Shown one piece after another: positions 18,795 to 21,522 of a DNA stretch of 21,522 nt. The stretch covers positions 1-21,522 of IMG/VR virus record IMGVR_UViG_3300046680_000707. One strand, given 5' to 3'. The translations under genes were made by a program, and so were the position numbers. This DNA comes from a virus. The notes under the pieces were generated by a model that was given only the letters and a program-made list of their open reading frames with translations, searched no databases and was not told where the DNA came from. The stretch's first letter is position 1, and the number at the start of each line of letters is the position of its first letter.

Positions 18795-20416
18795 TTACGC
18801 GGCTCCCTTTGCCCAGACACCAAAGGTCGGCCGCATCATCTGGTGACCGTAGATCTCTTCGACCGCGAGCTTCCAGGTGAAGACGTCGATGTCGTAGAAG
18901 ATGTGCGACTTGGGCGTGCGCTGCATCACCAGCGCGATGGCTTCCCGATGGCCGATGAAATTGTTGGCCTGGCCGCCAGCCGGCTTGACTAAATTGGTGG
19001 TCACCCCCAGGTTCAGGCCGTACATGTCGCCGAGCTGGCCGTCCTTCGACGGCAGGTTCGTGTTGCCGATGTACAAGGCATTGCTCCACCGGTCCAGTGC
19101 CAGCTTGGCCACCTTCTCTGCCGGGCTCATCAAGAAGAATCTTTCCGTTTGCGGCGCGTCGGCGTTATCGAGAAGCTGCACCGCAGCCAGGACGTTGGCG
19201 TCGGACAATGCCGTGCCGAGCGTGCCCACGGTCTGGGTGAAGCCCGCGACGTCCACGGCCAGGTTGGTGTCGACGTCCTTGGCCAGGGCGTAGCCCAGTT
19301 TCTGCTGGTATTCGGATTGGACATCGATGATGCTCTGCACCTTCACAATGTCCTCAATTCCCAATGCCGCATACGACCAAATGTTGCACTGACCCGGCCC
19401 TTTCGGACCGGAGTGGACTATCTCATCATCGCGTTCCTGCGAACGCGAGCGGGGCGCTAGTGCTGGCTTATTGTTGGGACTCACCAGCTAGTCTCTGAAC
19501 CTTCCAGGCTACGCAGCGTTAGGCTGCCCCGGCCTGGCTTGGCTGCGGATTCCCATGCATCGGGTGACGGCGTAGAAACAACGCGATTTCTCTCTGCTCG
19601 TCGGTGTAGTGCAGGTGCGAGTCGCGCGACTGCGCGATTTCGATGAAGCGCCAGAGCGCATCTGCCTGTGCTCGCTTGGTCACGAGATACGGCATAAGCA
19701 CTTCGAGCAGGACGCGCGCAGCGACGAAGCTCATCACCGAAATATGACGTTGCGGCCGCCTGCCCATCCTGCTCGGTTGGACGACTTTCGGGTCTGCCCG
19801 AAGGTAGTGCTTCGCACCGATTTGCACTAGCAGGTCGTCCACATGAGCGCACGTCGGCATGTCCGTGTGCGAGAGCGCAAGCAACGGACGGTAGCGCTCG
19901 GGCTCCCGCTCGTGGTTGGGCAGTCGCCGTGTGTTCGGTCCGTCTGGCTTCCACGTCCACCTGCTGCGATAGAGAGAGATTGTTCCTTCGCCGTCCCAAA
20001 AGCCAGCGAGCCACGCGGCATCTGTTGGTTGCATAACCTTGAATATGCTGCATGTTCGTTGTCATCTGGTTGATGTGTAGGGTTCCCGACAGTTCACCCC
20101 GTGTTTTCACTCTCGCCTAAGCGGCGAGGCGTGCCCCCAGAACTTTTCGGTCGAGGGTAATGGTCGTGGCCGTCTCAGCCACCGTCTCGTACACGATGGC
20201 CGTGTTCTCGGTCTTCGCCCGCGCGGCCAGGTTTCCGATGCTTGCGACCTTGACCGTCTTGCCGACGCTCGCATCGTTCTCAAAGCCCCTATTGACGCTC
20301 TTGGCGAACAATAGATTGGACTCTGTTGCGCGTAATACCTGCTTCGACCAAATGTCAGGCGAGAAAACGCCATCGGAAATGGTCTTATCTACAAATTCGG
20401 TCGCGCCTGTAGCCAT
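18795..20416 (-). CDS. Major capsid protein, split by a group I intron (join of two exons, 284 aa)
   Basis: Exon 1 is 20416-20141 (92 codons) and exon 2 is 19373-18795 (192 codons plus stop). Exon 1 carries FSPDIWSKQVLRATESNLLF, VGKTVKVASIG and TATTITLDRKV. Exon 2 continues YAALGIEDIVKVQSIIDVQS and LGYALAKDVDTNLA. The joined TITLDRKV-YAALGIEDI aligns without a gap to the usual capsid pattern (TLT-x-D-x-x-K-Y-x-A-F-x-x-DD), so the splice point is well supported by protein logic. The product should be an HK97-fold coat protein. Without splicing, exon 1 would stop at 20117 after seven extra residues. ATG at 20416 has AAGGGGG upstream. It follows the scaffold gene. Confidence 0.82.
19374..20140 (-). 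ncRNA. Group I self-splicing intron in the capsid gene (about 767 nt)
   Basis: On the minus strand the conserved core is visible. An R-type element GTTCAGAGACTA (19500-19489) and an S-type element AGATAGTCC (19423-19415) contain the P7 strands GACTA and TAGTC. Between them lies a perfect P8 hairpin CGCGTTC-gcag-GAACGCG (19447-19430). P9 follows as CCGG-t-CC-gaaa-GG-g-CCGG (19411-19394). A P-type segment GTGAACTGTCGGGAA lies near the 5' end (about 20099-20085) and a CTCGCC/GGCGAG stem, probably P2, precedes it. The intron ends in G and exon 1 ends in U, as the class requires. I could not draw a convincing P1, so the exact 5' site rests on the protein alignment. Confidence 0.82.
19519..20034 (-). 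CDS. LAGLIDADG homing endonuclease inside the intron (171 aa)
   Basis: The motif WLAGFWDGEGTISL (residues 8-21) is a clear LAGLIDADG signature with the acidic catalytic residue. A single motif means the enzyme probably works as a homodimer. The typical end of the family fold is present (FVAARVLLEVLMPYLVTKRA, ALWRFIEIAQ). It would cut intronless capsid genes and so spread the intron. The ORF lies between the 5' core segment and the R element, ending with TAA 19 bases before the R element. ATG at 20034 has AAGG only 3 bases away, suggesting weak translation. Confidence 0.9.
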   Translation of the reverse strand: MQPTDAAWLAGFWDGEGTISLYRSRWTWKPDGPNTRRLPNHEREPERYRPLLALSHTDMPTCAHVDDLLVQIGAKHYLRADPKVVQPSRMGRRPQRHISVMSFVAARVLLEVLMPYLVTKRAQADALWRFIEIAQSRDSHLHYTDEQREIALFLRRHPMHGNPQPSQAGAA

Positions 20417-20464
20417 TACGCTACCCCCTTATTATTGCACTAACTGTCAGCACTAGCAACAGGG

Positions 20465-21352
20465 CTAATGTTGACGAACGGGGATCCCTCGGGTTGACCG
20501 ATGGCGTACCCCTGGCTTTGGCTTACCGTTCTCGTCGAACAGCGCCTCATATTCTCGAAGTGTCATGGCGGCGATCATTTCGTCTGTCACTTCTCGGACG
20601 CGACCGGGGGTACCAGAGTCGCGCTCAGGGACAGGCTCGTCGCCGTTTATCTCGCTCATCACCGATTTCCTCAGTGCGGACTCGCGTTTCTGCACGCCGA
20701 GCTCCACCGCTTTATCGACGACGGCTGCCATGTATTCTGCCACGCCCTCGGCATAGCCCTTGCCTGCGCCGAATGTCTGCCCGGCGATCGCCTTCTGGAT
20801 CGTTTCCGGCAGGGTCTTCTGGAACTGGACGACGCCGTCCATGAACGGTCCCGCGGCCTGGGCGGCTTGCTGCGACGCGAGCTGCCCTTGCAACTCGCGC
20901 TGAGTCATTTCACCCAGGGTGTACAGGTCGTTGTTGGCGGCCGCTTCCAGTTTGGCTCGCTCCTGCGCCGCGCGCTCTTGCTGAGCCTTGATCTCGTTGA
21001 ACCGACGTTCGGCACGCGCGCCGATCACGCCAGACATGACCTCGTCTTTTTCGAGCTGGTCCCGCGGCAGATTCTTGGTGATCAGCCGCAGGGCTTCGAC
21101 GGGGTCTTTGGCGTCCCGCACCTGGTCAAACCAGGCGAGGTCGGATGTTGCCGGGTCGGGCTCGGCAGTGCCGTCGGAACCTGACTCAGTGACAGGCTCT
21201 TCCGATACTGCCTCGCCCGCCGTCGCGGGGAGGGCCGCGTCAGAGGTGGCACGCCCGCGACCGCGAGGGCGGGGCGCCGACGGCTCGGACGACGAGCTCT
21301 CCTCGTCATCGACCAGGTCGGGGTGGACGTTGCGGTCCCAATCGCCTGGCAT
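20465..21352 (-). CDS. Capsid scaffolding protein (295 aa)
   Basis: The protein is highly charged and helical. An acidic/Ser/Pro-rich, disordered N-terminus (about 1-75, SSSSEPSAPRPRGRGRATSD) is followed by a coiled-coil core (EIKAQQERAAQERAKLEAAA) and an Ala/Gln-rich middle, then a short basic tail. This composition and the position directly upstream of the major capsid gene are typical of scaffold proteins that guide procapsid assembly and then leave. No protease domain is visible. ATG at 21352 overlaps the previous stop by 1 bp (TAATG). Confidence 0.75.
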   Translation of the reverse strand: MPGDWDRNVHPDLVDDEESSSSEPSAPRPRGRGRATSDAALPATAGEAVSEEPVTESGSDGTAEPDPATSDLAWFDQVRDAKDPVEALRLITKNLPRDQLEKDEVMSGVIGARAERRFNEIKAQQERAAQERAKLEAAANNDLYTLGEMTQRELQGQLASQQAAQAAGPFMDGVVQFQKTLPETIQKAIAGQTFGAGKGYAEGVAEYMAAVVDKAVELGVQKRESALRKSVMSEINGDEPVPERDSGTPGRVREVTDEMIAAMTLREYEALFDENGKPKPGVRHRSTRGIPVRQH

Positions 21353-21486
21353 TACTTCTTGCCCTTCGCCGCGCGCTGTGTCGAATACGCGGCTGCAACC
21401 GCTTGCTTGACAGGACGGCCCGACTTGACCATCTCGCGGACGTTGGCCTTGAAGGCTGCTTTACTGGCGCTCTTCTTGAGTGGCAT
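21352..21486 (-). CDS. Small basic protein, DUF6496-like (44 aa)
   Basis: The 44 residues (MPLKKSASKAAFKANVREMV, then KSGRPVKQAVAAAYSTQRAA and KGKK) are strongly basic and helical. The pattern NVREM-x-x-SGRP-x-KQAVAAA-x-S-x-x-R is one I recall from short phage proteins annotated DUF6496. GGAGGGG precedes the ATG at 21486 by about 8 bases, and its stop overlaps the scaffold start. DNA or scaffold binding is possible from its charge; the role is unknown. Confidence 0.7.
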   Translation of the reverse strand: MPLKKSASKAAFKANVREMVKSGRPVKQAVAAAYSTQRAAKGKK

Positions 21487-21522
21487 CACTCAACCCCTCC
21501 TGACCGTATAATGTGGCAATGG

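Noticed and set aside
20141-20180. Alternative 5' splice site after ACC-CT pairing with the GGGGG just inside the intron
   Set aside because: The U-G wobble pairing is attractive as P1, but the joined protein would lose four residues in a segment that otherwise aligns without a gap to capsid families. It is kept as a secondary possibility.
18795-20416. Capsid gene broken by frameshift or random insertion (pseudogene)
   Set aside because: The interrupting segment carries group I core elements and an intact LAGLIDADG gene, and the halves rejoin precisely in frame, so a spliced gene explains it better.
21507-21521. TATAAT followed 6 bp later by ATG on the plus strand at the right edge
   Set aside because: The geometry matches the leaderless promoters, but no -35 is present, the window ends at the ATG, and the surrounding genes all run leftward. 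On the minus strand the same bases may belong to a late promoter.

Overview
The window is about two thirds of a temperate, tailed double-stranded DNA phage or prophage from a GC-rich bacterium. Evidence for this is a tyrosine integrase, a divergent pair of XRE-type regulators, Rad52/RusA-type recombination genes, a DnaC-like helicase loader, a scaffold protein, a major capsid protein, tail and fibre proteins and a C39-like lysis enzyme. Strong GGAGG-type ribosome sites, many GTG starts and several promoters placed for leaderless mRNAs suggest a high-GC lineage such as Chloroflexota or Actinomycetota. The host cannot be fixed from sequence alone. No tape-measure gene lies between the capsid and fibre genes, which suggests a short-tailed (podovirus-like) virion. 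No tRNA, rRNA or CRISPR array was seen.

Layout. Positions 1-3632 (minus) form a replication/recombination operon: Rad52/DdrA-like annealing protein, small Cys-rich protein, replisome organiser, DnaC-like ATPase, a TcmP-like methyltransferase-fold protein and small Cys proteins running off the left edge. Positions 3716-3922 (plus) hold a small excisionase-type HTH gene. Positions 3925-6536 (minus) form an early operon of eleven small genes joined by ten consecutive 4-bp ATGA/GTGA overlaps. It includes RusA, an Rpf/transglycosylase-like secreted protein, two small membrane proteins and an HNH endonuclease flanked by two copies of the same gene tail. Positions 6537-7105 are the control region, with palindromes, hairpins and the two divergent XRE genes sharing an operator. 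The rightward XRE gene overlaps the integrase (7624-8688). Positions 8971-10304 (plus) hold four small genes closed by a rho-independent terminator.

Positions 10505-21486 (minus) are the late region. Read from right to left it has a small basic protein, scaffold, major capsid protein, tail and virion proteins, a fibre, a truncated endolysin-type N-terminal domain, an HNH gene on the opposite strand, a full-length C39-like endolysin and two tiny membrane proteins.

The most notable content is the set of three homing elements. The capsid gene is interrupted by a group I intron of about 767 nt carrying a LAGLIDADG endonuclease. Two HNH genes each sit between diverged duplicates of a neighbouring gene segment. 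Other points of note are the uniform leaderless promoter geometry of the regulators, a shared operator that overlaps one start codon, and a 22-bp tandem repeat read in two frames inside the replication initiator.
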